This document shows, piece by piece, positions 26,201 to 39,034 of a stretch of DNA of 64,000 bases. The notes beneath the pieces are model-generated. The model did no database searches. It saw only the letters and a list, made by a program, of their open reading frames with translations, and was not told where the DNA came from. The DNA comes from Trichinella spiralis (lineage: Eukaryota; Nematoda; Enoplea; Trichinellida; Trichinellidae): assembly GCA_000181795.3 (NCBI GenBank), contig CM012954.1, positions 14,393,348-14,457,347 of the forward strand, read 5' to 3'. The stretch's first letter is position 1. Every line of letters starts with the position of its first letter. Position numbers and translations under genes: made by a program.

Positions 26201-29200
26201 AGCCAGACGATTACGCAACTCGTGAAAAACTAGCCGAAGCTCTCTTAAAATATTAAAATTAAAAATGAATGACTAAACAAAATTTCATCGAACAAATAAT
26301 AATTTACATTGGAAACTCGTAAAAAGAGTTCAAAATTCTTCCCCAAGCAGCATGAACTGTTGTTAACAGTGCTTCCTGATGTTTGACAATATCAGCCGAA
26401 GCTGGCAATTTCTCCGGATCCACCTGAGAAAATAAATTGTCAATGTTACTTATGAAGAAGAAGAAGAAGAAGAAGAAGAAGAACTATTTGCCGTTTCATC
26501 ATATACCTCACAATCTTCACCCGAATCTTGAACACTTTGAACAAATGACGCCAACGTCCGTTGGATATACTGCTCACCGATCATTTTAATGTACGCTTCC
26601 ATCGCTTTTGTCGCCAAAGAATTGCCACGGAACATCAAATGGTCGTTCTCTGCAATGCACAAATTAAATTAATATATGCATGCATGTACAACTTTCAGCT
26701 ACTAGTAATTCTGACGAACATACCCAGTGTTTTAATTTCGCTCATGATGAGATCACAAAGAAAATGTTTGGCTAAATTTTGAGAATGCATGATTCGTATC
26801 AGACTTGTGGCAAAATCTTCCTACAATTTAAAAAAGAAATTATCCATCCGATTGAAAAGTAAAAGAAAAGAAAAACTTTTTTCCAACATACCTTTGCTTT
26901 CACTCCCAAAACAGGTTCCAAAGCTAAACACGTTTCAAGATATTTGTCAGTTAAAAACTACAATAAATAAATGTAAATATTTTAAAATAAAAATGACAAT
27001 TTTTATAAATTCACTTGTAGCAGTCTGCTGTAAGCTTTCAACGGTAAGATGCTAATACTCTGAAATCGAGCTTTCACCCGCAGTGAAATGGTTTCGCCTT
27101 TGCTGGCTGATTTCTCTTGGCCATTTAAAACGTACCTCAAAAATGATAAATTGTTGCAAAAATTCTAATTTAAATATTTCTGTTTCGTTCACCATTTTTC
27201 CACTGCATATTTCGAGCAAAGTTCTCGTACAGGTATGCGAACTGAGCCAACCAACGTATTGCGATCTTTGCGCTTCTTTCTCTCAGATTCGCGGTAGAGG
27301 CAAATTTTCACCTCGTCCAATTTTATCAAATTACTAAAACAACGAATAAAAAATACATATAAATATAATAATTCGTCTAGCGCAAAAATCACAAAAAAGC
27401 AAGCAAATAAATAAAACAAAAATTTAATATTAACAGAATAAAATCTTACTTTACAACAAACTGTTCACCCCAAAAGCAAATGTCCTGATTAAGTTTAGAC
27501 GACGTCCTCGAATAGAGTTGGCTATCCAAAGCGAGTTCACAAAAATAACTGAAAATAAACAAAAAAAATTATTATTAATTAGATTAATATCAGATTCAAG
27601 TGGTGCAAAATTACCGTCGTTTCGCCGTTACGCCTTTTGCTTCAAGAATCCACACTTGCAACGATTTCTCTTTTCTTCTCATCTGATCCCGATTGGGCTG
27701 CATTGCGTGATTAAGGCTGCAAAACAAACAATATTTAATATTTCTGCTTCACAATGAAAGCAAGTATTGCATGCAAAGTAAATCTAAAAAAGAACAAAAT
27801 CAAAATTTTACGACCTTTCTTTTTACGCCATGCTTCAACAATAATAAAACTGAAAAAAACAACATATACCATTTATTGTAAAATTTCAAGAGACTGTGCA
27901 ATAAATATGCAAATACGGGTGAACATTAAATCAAAAATCAAATCAAAAATTTATTGCCCCAATAAAGCTATAAAGCACAACAACAAAAGAAAATGATTCA
28001 GAATTTGTGCAGTAAAAGCAGGTCGATCAATCAAATCAGTCACTACGCAACAATCACGAAACAAACAAACAAACAAACAAAAACGTGACACTGTCATACT
28101 GTGCGTCACAATAGTACTAAAAGCAATGCTTTAAAATTTAAAAATACAATTCCAACCTGATTATCGTAAAGTTAAGTACACAATCTCCGCTTTAAAAAAA
28201 TAAAAAAAACTCATTCAATTAAAATAGCACTGAAGAAAATGAGCAAAAAAAATTAAACTGAATTAAATTAAGACCAAGTAATTCATTAACAAAGAAACAC
28301 AACAACAATCAGTGCAGAATCAATCAGCCGATGCAGAAAATGAAAACAAAAAAAAAGATGACAGTTGTGCGTCTGAATCCGTTTTAAAAAAAATACTCTG
28401 CCAACCGTATTGTGCGTTTCAATTTACAAATGAACTATTTTGAAATTTCAAACACCCCCATTTGAACATTTGAATTTTTAAAGGAAATTATATATAAAAA
28501 AATAGAAATTTAAAAATAATAAACAAAAAAATTTGTTAAATTTGAAAAATAAATTGTTCATCAAAGAAATAAAAAAGAAATCTTAAAAAATGCATACAAA
28601 ACAATATACAGTATGCCAAGAAAAAAGTAGGTATAAACATTAGTCGAATTTTAAATTTAAAAAGTTCTGAATAGTTCTGTTCGGTTAGTCAAGTGAAAGT
28701 GAATATATATATATATATATATTTTTTTTATGTGTAAGAAAAAAAGTTTCGCATACCTGTAAAGCCAACGATCCCGTTCGGCGGCTGTTCCGCAGGAGAA
28801 ATATTTGGGCGTGGCAACGCCGGCTGAATTGACCGTCGTGACGCGAAAACAGTTCGGCGTTGCTAACAGCGACGAGTGGACGGACGAAGCTGAACAGCCG
28901 GCGTTGGACAGATCCACTACAGTATTGCAGCAGTTGGTGTTGGTGTTGGTGTTGCTGCTGCCGGTCTGGGGCAGCAGGCAAGCGGCCGCGCTGCTGCTGC
29001 CGCCGCTGCTAATAAGCAACGAATCGTGAGATCTCGAATTGCGCACCTTGTTCAGATCGTTCCAAGCCGACGTCGACGACAACGCCCCGTTTCTGAAAAA
29101 CCAACTTAACACACAACATTTTCAATCGTGAACTTTTTTCCCACCACGAACGCAAATATTATAATAAACTGAAATTGATTACAGGCAACTGAAATACTAG

Positions 29201-32200
29201 AATACAACACTATACTACAGCCAGCGCCAGGTTATAAAATAGTACACGCCCCCGCCCACCCCACCCCACGTTCATTTTCTCTTGTGTTCTTCTTCTTCTT
29301 CTTCCGTTACAACGATGCTAAACTAAACTTGCCCACGCATTGAATAAACAAGCAAGCACCAAGCTCTTCTTTCATCGCTTTACCAACCCCAACAACTATG
29401 ACACACACACGCACAGAGAAAGCGAGAAAAGGATTTCAAACAAACATTAAAGCACACAAATCATCATCATCAACGACAACAACAACAACAACAACCGTGT
29501 AAACTTTCTACAAAATCAAACAATCAAAATATCCCAATCACTGAGGGAATATATACATATAGATATGACAAAAAACAAAACCCAAAACAATACAACTAAT
29601 TGTACTACTGCAATAATTCTTTTTTTTCCTTCAAAATAAAGTAATAACAAGAAAAAATAACACATTTACATTTTGAACGTAATAAATAGTATAATAAAAT
29701 ATCGGTAAAAATCAAATTCGAACAAAAGTTGTGACGTGTAAAAGTTTTGAAAAAAAAGAAGAATAATTTTTCTCAAAGAATACCGCCGCTACCTTTCAGT
29801 ACCAACCGGCAAGTTGAAATTAACACAAAAGTAAAAAATAATAACACGATGCTGGACGACAATAAAGGATGAAATTGTCGTTTGTACGTAAGTATGCAAA
29901 CTTTTTTATGCAAATAAAATGAATGAATGAAAAGACAAAAAAAAAAGAACAAATCAATTTCACTTACTTCACAGGCACTTCAAAGTTGGATCGTTTACGA
30001 TCCAATTTCGACACGCTTTTCGTTCTTTTCAAAGCACTGTTGCGAAATGGTCTGGCAAAGAAATTCTGAAATGTAAATTTAATTTATTCAAAATGAAAAA
30101 AAAATTAATAAAATTTTAATAATAAAATAAGTGAAAATAAAATATAATATAATTTGTCTGTATAGTATTTTTTTAAATTTACTGTTGTGATGTTGTATAT
30201 GTAATATGAATGAAGTGTATCTGGTGTGGAGAAAGAAGAAGCAGAAGAAGAAGAAGAAGAAGTGAAGCTAGAAAATTTGAAAGCTCGTCGTAGTAGCTTG
30301 TTTGTTGTCTATCCATCCCATTCGTCAATCCATCAATCCCGGCGCGAGATGCCAAGTGAAATTGCATAGAAGATGCAAAAACAAAACTTTCAAATATTTG
30401 ATCAGAGAAAGCAGCACAAAGCCCCAACTACAGCTATAAACTATGCAACGCGTTCCACATTTTGTCATTGTCGTCACTTCTTCTTCTTCTTCTTCTTCTC
30501 CTTGCTCTTTTCATTCATAGACAAAGCTTAATACTGAATAGGAAAACAAGCGAGATAAAGAAGAAGAAGAAGAGAAAGCATTGATGCATTGAATATACAA
30601 AATTAGATTCAGCCGAAAAAAATACAGCAATAATGATAATAATAATAATAAAAGAAATGAAAATTTTTTCATTCCATTGATTAATCATCGAAAAAGATGG
30701 ACAATGGGAAAAAAAGTTGCAAAATTATCCAACGGAGAAGAAAGCTTTTCGTCGTATGAAAAATTTCAAAATCCATTACACCGCCAACGTGGAGGAGGAG
30801 AGAGGGGAGGGGGTTGTCGAAAATATTTTTTATTCTCTACAGAACACCGAATATCCGGGTATGTGCCGGTCAGTTGAGATGGGTTCAAAGGCCATATTTA
30901 TTTNNNNNNNNNNTTCTTGCTCCGGTACAATCGATGCATAAGAATAAACTTGCCCCACGCATGTAATAAAGCAAGGCAAAGCACCAAGCTTTTCTTTCAT
31001 CGGCTCTACCCAACGGCCAACAGCTATGCCACACACACGCACAGAGAAAGCGAGAAAAGGATTTCAAACAAACATTAAAGCACACAAATCATCATCATCA
31101 ACGACAACAACAACAACAACAACCGGGTAAACTTTTTACAAAATCAAACAATCAAAATATCCCAATCACTGAGGGAATATATACATATAGATATGACAAA
31201 AAACAAAACCCCAAACAATACAACTAATTGTACTACTGCAATAATTCTTTTTTTTCCTTCAAAATAAAGTAATAACAAGAAAAAATAACACATTTACATT
31301 TTGAACGTAATAAATAGTATAATAAAATATCGGTAAAAATCAAATTCGAACAAAAGTTGTGACGTGTAAAAGTTTTGAAAAAAAAGAAGAATAATTTTTC
31401 TCAAAGAATACCGCCGCTACCTTTCAGTACCAACCGGCAAGTTGAAATTAACACAAAAGTAAAAAATAATAACACGATGCTGGACGACAATAAAGGATGA
31501 AATTGTCGTTTGTACGTAAGTATGCAAACTTTTTTATGCAAATAAAATGAATGAATGAAAAGACAAAAAAAAAAGAACAAATCAATTTCACTTACTTCAC
31601 AGGCACTTCAAAGTTGGATCGTTTACGATCCAATTTCGACACGCTTTTCGTTCTTTTCAAAGCACTGTTGCGAAATGGTCTGGCAAAGAAATTCTGAAAT
31701 GTAAATTTAATTTATTCAAAAGGAAAAAAAATTAATAAAATTTTAATAATAAAATAAGTGAAAATAAAATATAATATAATTTGTCTGTACAGTATTTTTT
31801 TAAATTTACTGTTGTGATGCTGCATATGTAATATGAATGAAGTGCATCTGGTGTGGAGAAAGAAGAAGAAGAAGAAGTGAAGCTAGAAAATTTGAAAGCT
31901 CGTCGTAGTAGCTTGTTTGTTGTCTATCCATCCCATTCGTCAATCCATCAATCCCGGCGCGAGATGCCAAGTGAAATTGCATAGAAGATGCAAAAACAAA
32001 ACTTTCAAATATTTGATCAGAGAAAGCAGCACAAAGCCCCAACTACAGCTATAAACTATGCAACGCGTTCCACATTTTGTCATTGTCGTCACTTCTTCTT
32101 CTTCTTCTTCTTCTCCTTGCTCTTTTCATTCATAGACAAAGCTTAATACTGAATAGGAAAACAAGCGAGATAAAGAAGAAGAAGAAGAGAAAGCATTGAT

Positions 32201-35200
32201 GCATTGAATATACAAAATTAGATTCAGCCGAAAAAAATACAGCAATAATGATAATAATAATAATAAAAGAAATGAAAATTTTTTCATTCCATTGATTAAT
32301 CATCGAAAAAGATGGACAATGGGAAAAAAAGTTGCAAAATTATCCAACGGAGAAGAAAGCTTTTCGTCGTATGAAAAATTTCAAAATCCATTACACCGCC
32401 AACGTGGAGGAGGAGGAGGAGGAGGGGGTGGTCGAAAAATATTTTTATTCCCTACAGAACACCAATATCCGGGAAGTGCGGGCAGTTGAGATGGGTCAAG
32501 GGCATTATTTATTTCATTTATACTACTTGTCACACGTTTCGTTCTTTTTTCACTTTGAACTAACTCTCACTCTGTTGTCTCCCTTGTCACTCTTCTCTCT
32601 TGCACACATATATGTATATCTTTGTAAATAAACCCCTCCTGATAATCTATATAATAATTTTTCTTTGTTTCAAAATTTAATTCAAACAAAATAAATAATC
32701 CTCAATCAATAATAATAATCAAATATTATAATTTTTGAAATAAAAGCAAAAATGAAAAATTTTGAAAAATTACGACAATTTTCCTGATGATAATTTTCAC
32801 ATCAGACCAGTCAGCCAGTCCCAGTCCCAGTCGCATCATCTTCCAGATCAGTGATTATCAAATATTTTCTTTCGTACGCTTTTCTTTGCATCACATCTGC
32901 TTGCTGACCCTGTTCTCTATTTGCCATACACACCACGCACAATAATATATAGCTATTGAATTTGTCATTTTGATATATTAGAAACAAAACAAACAAACAA
33001 ATAAATAACTATTAATATTATTGCACGGCACATCTTTGAACTCTTATTAAATAGAATTCAAAAAAAAATATTAATATGCAGTAGATCAAAATTGATAATT
33101 ACAAAAACTGACAAACGTGAGAAACGTTCATCGTGATTTCATAATTGGACAAACAAGAAACTAGCCGGCCAGTTGTATACATACATTGTATATAATTTTC
33201 ATTTGCGTGTGAGGAAAAATTTAAATACGGGGCAATACAATCAACAGACCATCACCATCACCACCAGTAGAATTTATCAGTGCGTGTTCATGATTTGAAT
33301 AAGAGGAAAAGAAAAAAACAAAATTAAACTTAATTGAATAAAGTTGCGTGTAAAAATTTGCCGATCGATATTGCTGGCAAGAAAAACTGTTTGCTCTTCA
33401 ACCCACATTTTCAAACAGCTGTTCTCTCAACATGCAACAATGCAAATATACTAATAATACAAGAGAAACATGCCAACGCATTTTAAGTAAAGAATAAATT
33501 GAAATTTCAATCCCATTCATCCGGTTTACGACGACGACAATGATGATCAAGCTGTTAGCTGAATTTTCATAATAAAACAAACAATTTATGAGTAAGATAT
33601 CAAAAGAAGAAGAAGATGAAAAAATGTCATTTCCAATAACTACTGTAATTGTGTACTACTATACAATGGACCACCACCACCAATGTGTGGTAGTGGTTGG
33701 ACAATTTTGAAAATTCTCATAATATAATTATTATAATAATGATAATTTCTTTTTTTGCTATACATCTCCATCTCTATGATATAAATGCGCAACCTGAAAA
33801 ATTCAGTCTTTTCATGTCGGCCCCGATTTTTACCATTTAACCTGAATACAACAAACCACCTTTTCCAAAGAAAGCTGACAAAAGAACAAGTATCTCTACC
33901 GTAACAATTCATGTTGACACGCATGTGACATCGTCATCCATTCGTCATTTGGATTCAATAATTTATCATATACCAAAAACTGTGCAACTCAATCTCTCTA
34001 CACATTTCTATTATCATTCACGATTCATATTCTTTTTTTATATAAAATATCCAATTTCATTTTGAAACAATTCAACATTAAAATATACACAGACAAATAA
34101 AAAAAAATTCGTGAATTTCATTCAAACGTTACAGTTAATTGAAAAGAACTTTTTACATTTTCTCAATAATGATTAATTCTTAAAAAAATAATACGACAAG
34201 CATATTTTCATGCACAGACATACAAACCACATAGACAAACAAAAGTTGAAAACCAGTTGATGCCGTCGTTTTCATTCTTGTTCAAACATGGACAATTTAC
34301 ATTGTTTCTACAAAAGTAGTGGAAAATTTTTCCATTCAACTTTATGCGCTCCACTTCAACACTACCACCACCACCACCACCACCGTATACATGATGCACA
34401 ACAACAGTATTGAAATTTGAAATAATTAATTAAAAAAAATAAAATAAATTCCACACCCATCAATTCAGTTCATGTTGAAAATAATATTCTTTAAAAAAAT
34501 GGCACATTCTGATTTGTGAGAGATTTTGATGAAGTCATTTGCACAAAGGAATGACTGATTTTTGCTCGGAGCGTGAAATGGGAGGAGACGCAGAGAGATG
34601 AAACAACGCCGTCAAGTTGCCTTCAAGCTAGACAACAACAACAAAAGCCAAGGACACAGAGACCAAAAACGGACAGACACAGAGAAACGAAACGACAATT
34701 TTCAAATCATCCCCCCACCCCAATATACATACAGACAGACAAACAAACAAATATACTGAAATGAGATTAATTAAAAATCAAATGTATTTTTGAAAAAAAA
34801 TATATATTTCCTTGAAAATTTCCATCAATATTAAAATTGATAAACGATAAACATTTTTCATTAGAAATCTTACCGCCAATTTACTGCTGGACGACGTGGG
34901 TGTAGACGATGTGAAAAGCTGAGCACTAGCTGAATAGGTGGCAGTGGGATGGGATGGAATGCGACGAGATTCAGGTGTGCACATCACCGGAAGTGGCTGT
35001 GGCATTGTCAATTTTCCAGAACCAATAGCTGCTGTTCTGCTGTTGTTGTTGTTGTTGTTGTTGTGCAATGCGGGTCTTCTATCTAAGCTCCAACTGTCCA
35101 CCTCGATTGGATGTTTCGACGACAAATCGCCATTATTGTTCGACCATTCTGAAAAAAAATAAATAAAATTTTAATTTCTACAAATAAATAAATAATTAAT

Positions 35201-35353
35201 TGTCAATCGACTACCCAGAAGAATAAAGAAAAAACAGTTTTTTTTCCTTTTAAAACATAGTAGTTGTGTGTGAAATTGATAAAAAAAAATACCTCGTTGC
35301 TCAGGGATGACGCTCAATGATAATGTACTGTTGCAACAAATTCGGTTGCGCAT
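23203..35353 (-). CDS. SynGAP/DAB2IP-family Ras GTPase-activating protein
   Basis: Speeds GTP hydrolysis on Ras/Rap-type GTPases at the membrane and so switches them off. Exons in transcript order: 35353-35293, 35148-34874, 30065-29968, 29092-28757, 27716-27615, 27548-27450, 27333-27193, 27135-27015, 26957-26892, 26820-26724, 26649-26507, 26423-26308, 26243-26095, 26017-25851, 25788-25666, 25545-24448, 24248-24033, 23947-23847, 23767-23203. Phases all fit, for 1357 residues. The conserved [12 protein letters not shown] segment lies at about 118-130. PH-like sequence ([17 protein letters not shown]) is followed by a C2 domain at about 262-410 ([22 protein letters not shown]). The GAP domain at about 412-695 has the arginine finger in [17 protein letters not shown] and the FLRFLCPAI and LFNLVQEYP motifs. 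A Ser/Ala/Thr-rich linker follows, then a coiled coil at about 1137-1235. Orthologues by family are C. elegans gap-2 and fly raskol. The start ATG at 35353 is one choice; 35419 is in frame too. The exon 29968-30065 is repeated at 31596-31693 (see gap 2). Confidence 0.93.
29297..30903. repeat. Direct near-duplicate around gap 2, copy 1
   Basis: Matches 30914-32514 in the same direction at an offset of about 1.62 kb. It contains RasGAP exon 29968-30065. The last bases before the gap carry one-base insertions against copy 2. It is probably an unmerged contig overlap. Confidence 0.85.
30904..30913. other. Assembly gap (10 N)
   Basis: Ten undetermined bases inside a RasGAP intron, flanked on both sides by the same roughly 1.6-kb sequence. 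Confidence 0.99.
30914..32514. repeat. Direct near-duplicate around gap 2, copy 2
   Basis: Second copy of 29297-30903. It is noisy for the first about 130 bp (30914-31040) and then nearly identical. It differs mainly in microsatellite lengths: the GAAGAA run at 30234-30262 is shorter at 31858-31877. It repeats the 98-nt RasGAP exon. Confidence 0.85.
31596..31693 (-). other. Second copy of a RasGAP coding exon
   Basis: Base-for-base the same 98-nt exon as 29968-30065, with the same CAG acceptor and GTAAGTG donor. It encodes the [16 protein letters not shown] region. Because 98 is not a multiple of three, splicing in both copies would shift the frame. Only one copy can be used in a functional transcript, or the second is an assembly artefact, which I favour. 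Confidence 0.85.
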
Positions 35354-35549
35354 GTTTTGTTTGTTTATAAATAATTTGCATAGACCAGAACAAATTCGAC
35401 GATAGAAAAAAGTGACCACGGGAAAAATTTATGTATATTATTCAGCGTAGAATAAATAATACTATTACAGCCAGTGTGGTGGTGGTAGTTGGAATTGTCA
35501 GTGGGCGTTGAGAGGAAAAAGTGAAGGACGCCGCCGCCGTGGGCGAAAA

Positions 35550-35720
35550 ATGATCCAATCAAAAAATGGAGAAACGAATACAAGTCGACAGGAGAAGCAT
35601 GCTTTTCGCCGACATCCAATAGAAAACGGCCAATGAGAGTGAGAGAAAGACAAAGAGAAAAAAGGTCGAGCGTTCACAGTTTTATACAGTAGTAGAACAG
35701 TTGGTGACGTGAACAGCTTC
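35550..35720 (-). promoter_or_regulatory. Possible promoter of the proximal RasGAP first exon
   Basis: Locally GC-richer stretch just upstream (on the minus strand) of the ATG at 35353. Three CCAAT words lie on the plus strand at 35555-35559, 35616-35620 and 35630-35634. This is suggestive only; no transcription start can be placed from sequence. Confidence 0.3.
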
Positions 35721-35863
35721 AACTTGTACCAAATTTATGCAAATATCCGCTTTTTTTAATAATAATTTACCACAAATTAGACCGTCTGACGTGGTGAGAA
35801 AATTTTTTAAAAAAGGGGAAAAAAATTAGGACCGCCACAGACGGTAAAGTGAAGCGAGAAGCG

Positions 35864-35895
<32 letters not shown>
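35864..35895. repeat. (AACT)n microsatellite
   Basis: About eight tandem AACT units in the RasGAP 5' intron. Confidence 0.95.
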
Positions 35896-38469
35896 GGTCG
35901 ACAAGGACACGATGCAAACAAGATTGCAGCGGCAACAGTGCAAATTGAAAAGCTGCCGAAAAACCAGACACTGTCGAACAACGTGTCGCCAGGGCGACAG
36001 ACGGACAAGCTTGCCAAAGCGATAGAATCACAATTTCTGCTCATGACCCGACCGGCGGTGACCACTGCCCACTGATCACTACTGACAACATACCACATGC
36101 AGAACAACTGTCATTGAAATTCAAGGTTCTTCATCCTCTCTTTATTTATAATATATGCATATTAATCTCATCTTCTCTGTTCACTCTTGTACACGCACAC
36201 ATACAACAGAAACGCATATAATAAATAAAAATTCCATTTTTTCTTTTCTTTCATCTCAATCATATAACATATACAACCACCATACGTGTACAACATACAG
36301 ATCACACGACACAGACGATCACAATCATTGTCTGTCTACTTGATTATCATCAACCGATTCCAATATTATCAAATTTAAATCAAATTCTTCTAGCATAATT
36401 TCCAAAATATGAAAATTAAAAAAACAAAATGAACAAAACGAATCACAATAAATAATATTATTATTAAAAATTTTCCAGTTGGGTTTTTGTTACAAATCAA
36501 CCGAACCAGTTTTCACAATTCGTGAATAAATAAATAAATAAATAAACATTTTAAACAACAAGTCAAAAAAGTAACAGCTTCTCTTTCATTAAAAAAAAAT
36601 TTTTTTCTCCACATGCAAATTAAATTATTTTTATCATGAAAATCAAACACAGTTGAAGAACAAAAAACACTAAATTGTTCAAATTAATCTTGACAAAATA
36701 TATTAATAACATACAATAAATACAATGCAAACAACGTGCTCGGAAAAGATGGATGGGTGCGTAAAATTAATGCGTAAAAGATGAAGCAAAAATTATCTGT
36801 TGATTTGCTGCTTTTTGTTTTTGTCCCTTCCATTCATGTGATTGAGCAAACCTGTCACAACAGGGCGTGGCAAAATTTCCCACCACTGATGATGATGATG
36901 ATCAACTCTCTTACAATTATCCTCTTCCGGAGAAAAAAATTCGAAAACAACAACAACAAAACAATAATAATAATAATAATCATCATCCCGTCATCATATT
37001 AGCTCAAACGACGGGTCAACAATCATCGGTGTCATGCAAATTACGCGTTAGCCGGTCAACTGGATGAAGTTTGGCCGGCGTGAGAACAATATCTCACCAT
37101 CAGCATCATCAGGTCAACTAAATCGCCATTCCAATACCTCTATAAATATGTATATATTTGGCTGTATCAAATCCGGTGATCGCAATTTTTTTCTCTCTCT
37201 CTCTCTCTTCAGCTAGAGAAAACAATTAGCTCATCGGTTTGGTTCATCAATGGGAAAAATGATAATTCATCATCATCATCGACGAAAGTGAACAGGAAGA
37301 TTAGAGAGGAATATAAAATAACCAAACAAAAAATAATAATCCGAATCACACACACTGAACAGTTGTCAATTCTCAGCAAATAGTAAAAATTGATATTATA
37401 AAAATTACATAAAAACGAATATTCTACATTTTTCAAATTGTTAATTTTTGAAAAATTACTCCAAATTGTGGTGAAAAGCGAACAATCGAGAAAAAAAAAT
37501 AATAACAGTGGCACGATCGACGGCGGTCAGCGCTTGTCGTCGCCAAGCAATACACATACATATACACACACATACACAGCATGGAGCCGAATACAAAGCG
37601 TGGCACAAAGCACATAACAAGATCACCTTTCGCACAAAATGGACAGCTTTGAAAAGCTTTGCATACAGCTAAAGCACAAATCGATCAATTTCCTCCTACT
37701 ACTCAGTGGTCGAAGTCGGCCACTGTCCACTGGCAACAACGACAACAGAATCAGAAAAATTTTCCACCAACATCAATGGACAAATAGAAGCTTTGTTGTG
37801 ACGTGCGAGCTAACGGTAAATAAATAAATAAACAGAATTTCCACAACTTACCCAACGTGAAAAAATTATTGTTTTTTTTTATTCTGAGCAATAAAAAGAG
37901 CAGCAGCAGCAGCAGAAGACAAAGTGACAAAACAACAAAACAGCATGACAGAAGATAAGAAATGATACAAAGAATGAGAAAGAGAAAAATATATATATAT
38001 AAGCTGACCCGACCGTTAAATGTTCGAAGAGACAGCAGAGTGAGGTTGTGTGGGATTTTTCCCCTCCCCTGCCTCTCTCCCCCCTCCCTATCCGAGCAAC
38101 AATAATAGGCGACAGCAGTGGCGCGAGTGGATAATAGAATAAAATGGGTGAAGTGAATGAATATGATTAGAAAAAAAATAGAAGAAGGAAAAGAGCCCGC
38201 TGCTGTTGTCCGTGTCACGACCCCAATGGCACGACAGCGTTAATAGTTTCCGGCTGAAGTGGACAATGGTCGAATGACAGCAGATGGACGTGCACCGCCG
38301 CCGACCAGGTCGGCTGGTGACGAGATGATTTCAAGCGGTCGTTTTAGCCTTAGCGCAAACAAACGGCCACGGCTAAACCAAACAACAATATCTATCTATC
38401 TATCTCCAATGAACAACAGCAGCATCACAGCTTTTTCTTTGCTAATAAAACTAAATTCAACAACTCCTC

Positions 38470-38470
<1 letters not shown>

Positions 38471-38502
<32 letters not shown>
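38471..38502. repeat. (TATC)n microsatellite
   Basis: Eight tandem TATC units, with a shorter TATC run about 80 bp upstream at 38389-38405. Confidence 0.95.
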
Positions 38503-38503
<1 letters not shown>

Positions 38504-39008
38504 CGTTCTCTCTTTCACTCATTTTACTTGTTTGTATTATTATTATTATTATTATTACTGTTGTTATTATTAATCTGAATTTTCATCACACATCCAATGC
38601 TAAACCAACCAACCAACCAACCAGGTCAGCCGGTCATCATTGTCGCTTCTGTCAGATGTCGCAGCTGCTGAGATAACATCTGGTAGCCCACGACCAACTG
38701 ACTGACTTGATGACTCTCTTTTGAAATATCTGTTTAGCATTTTTTCAAACGTCACCACCACCACCATCACTTTCTTCTGGTTCTCATTTTTTAATATTAA
38801 TGTTAAAATTTAAGAAAAAAAAATCTTTTTTTTTCCCAAACTTCATTCAGCAACTTACTCAAAGCAGTAACGCTTTTACCCAAACAAGAACGCCAACTTC
38901 TGCGGCCGCCCATTTTTCATTGAACAAATTTTGTAGTAAATTTTCACCACCACCACCACCAGCAACAACAACAACAACAAAATCAGATGAAAAACAACAA
39001 CAATAATT

Positions 39009-39034
39009 AAATAAATAAATAAATAAATAAATAA
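39009..39034. repeat. (AAAT)n microsatellite
   Basis: About six tandem AAAT units. A CTG/GCTGCT-rich stretch follows at about 39107-39140. Confidence 0.9.

Noticed and set aside
26450-26662. ORF with a Ser-rich C-terminus
   Set aside because: The RasGAP exon stops at 26507 with a good donor; the Ser run is a translated GAA/TTC microsatellite in the intron.
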